Assembly (NCBI GenBank): GCA_029856365.1 | Contig: JAHQWW010000002.1 | Location: 1 to 64,000 of the forward strand | DNA from: Candidatus Hodarchaeota archaeon | GTDB taxonomy: Archaea > Asgardarchaeota > Heimdallarchaeia > Hodarchaeales > Hodarchaeaceae | Direction of reading: 5' to 3' | DNA: 64,000 nucleotides | The notes under the pieces: model-generated | Told to the model about the DNA's origin: nothing | The model's input: only the letters and a program-made list of their open reading frames with translations | Database searches by the model: none | Part shown: positions 63,432-64,000 of the stretch, piece by piece | How the letters are laid out: the number at the start of each line of letters is the position of its first letter | How positions within the stretch are numbered: position 1 is the stretch's first letter | Program-made: the position numbers and the translations under genes

Positions 63432-64000
63432 ATGAATGTCAAACAACCTGTGAAAGAAATATTTAGTCGAATCCCCGTGAGGTACTTGCGAAGTTGCTCA
63501 TATAAATCGCTGGAAAACGTAGAAATGATGAGGATCCAAAACGCGATAAAATCTAAAATACAGCATTTAGTGAGATATCCAAACATTGGGAAAGCCTTTG
63601 CTAATTTCTTTGGATATTTAGAAGTACCCATTTTGGAATTCAGACGAGTAATTGACAAATATATTCGGCCAGGGTTTTATCATCGAACGAGTCAAATATA
63701 TGGACGTTTTTATGGTAGTAGGATTATCCCAATCAAGACATCATTAGAAGGAACTTATACTATTTCACCAACAGAAGAAATACTTGATATCATTCAAAGG
63801 ATCCCAATTTTAGCTATAGGTTATTGTTATTGCAGGACGACTTACCAAAATTGTAATAATCCAAAATGGACTTGTATTCACGTTGGAAAAGCCAAAAGAA
63901 TATCTGAAATTGGTAAAAGAACACCTATAAGATCAAGTACCTATGATGAAGTTGAGAAAATCCTTCGAAAAGCTGATGAAATAGGTTTAGTTCATCAGTT
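63432..64000 (+). CDS. Cysteine-rich iron-sulfur protein, C-terminus cut by window edge
   Basis: A frame open from ATG 63432 to the window end (189 codons plus 2 bases). After a basic N-terminus comes AIGYCYCRTTYQNCNN then TCIHVGKAKRISEIGKRTPI and EVEKILRKADEIGLVH. This C-x-C ... C ... C pattern followed by an E-V-x-x-[IL]-L-x-x-A-x-E-x-GL-x-H helix is that of 4Fe-4S-type proteins that often carry ferredoxin domains after this point. Redox partner unknown. Confidence 0.75.
   Translation, partial: MNVKQPVKEIFSRIPVRYLRSCSYKSLENVEMMRIQNAIKSKIQHLVRYPNIGKAFANFFGYLEVPILEFRRVIDKYIRPGFYHRTSQIYGRFYGSRIIPIKTSLEGTYTISPTEEILDIIQRIPILAIGYCYCRTTYQNCNNPKWTCIHVGKAKRISEIGKRTPIRSSTYDEVEKILRKADEIGLVHQ

Overview
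The window is an AT-rich, densely packed piece of an archaeal chromosome. The archaeal call rests on the DUF63 membrane protein, a TATA-box-like element with operators in front of the metal-resistance genes, ComDE-like split decarboxylase genes, a TIGR04076 protein and frequent GTG/TTG starts. The mix of large multi-PAS sensor proteins, TPR proteins, many bacterial-type enzymes (MetF, nitroreductase, CadC/CadA) and several large proteins I cannot place fits an Asgard archaeon (Loki- or Heimdall-like). That lineage is an inference: there is no rRNA, ribosomal protein or eukaryotic signature protein here to fix it. No tRNA, rRNA, CRISPR array or intact insertion sequence was recognised.

Layout. 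0-5 kb: two minus-strand PAS-domain signalling genes sharing a ~365 bp direct repeat. 5.4-13.2 kb: metabolic genes (saccharopine-dehydrogenase-like, FGGY kinase, LysE exporter, GH4 glycosidase, HAD, MFS, GNAT). 13.8-16.6 kb: a 748-aa orphan, then a gene-poor stretch with a perfect 12-bp hairpin and a decayed coding remnant. 16.6-19.2 kb: a CadC-like repressor and CPC-type P-type ATPase in one operon, with two palindromes around its probable promoter. 19.3-24.7 kb: small enzymes, including a broken flavodoxin gene. 24.7-30.1 kb: a decayed membrane glycosyltransferase-like gene, two radical SAM genes, small ORFs and a TPR protein. 30.1-34.3 kb: a 1395-aa double activase of the 2-hydroxyacyl-CoA dehydratase type. 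34.7-42.3 kb: a frameshifted unknown gene, ICMT-like methyltransferase, chimeric radical SAM protein, metF, PLP enzymes, NUDIX and a GalT-like protein. 42.6-45.4 kb: two winged-helix regulators followed by DUF1405 and DUF63 membrane proteins. 45.5-54 kb: orphans, a leucine-carboxyl-methyltransferase-like enzyme, an HGSNAT-like acyltransferase, an arylsulfotransferase-like protein, an MBL hydrolase and proC. 54.1-58.8 kb: a three-gene surface operon. 59-64 kb: ComDE-like pair, TIGR04076, a second saccharopine-dehydrogenase-like gene, a second ICMT-like gene, nitroreductase and a cysteine-rich protein cut by the window end.

The best candidate for an undescribed system is the 54.1-58.8 kb operon. 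A lipoprotein made of four tandem domains that look like the sulfite-oxidase (molybdopterin-binding) fold, a membrane-anchored calcineurin-like phosphoesterase ending in the same domain, and a YkoE-like ECF transporter S component ending in a short version of it lie head to tail. This suggests an outside-the-cell capture, dephosphorylation and uptake module, perhaps for phosphorylated vitamin precursors.

A second theme is decay: at least five loci (16.3, 21.3, 25, 29.9, 35 kb, perhaps 27.5 and 53 kb) show genes broken by frameshifts or stops. They may be true pseudogenes or partly assembly indels.
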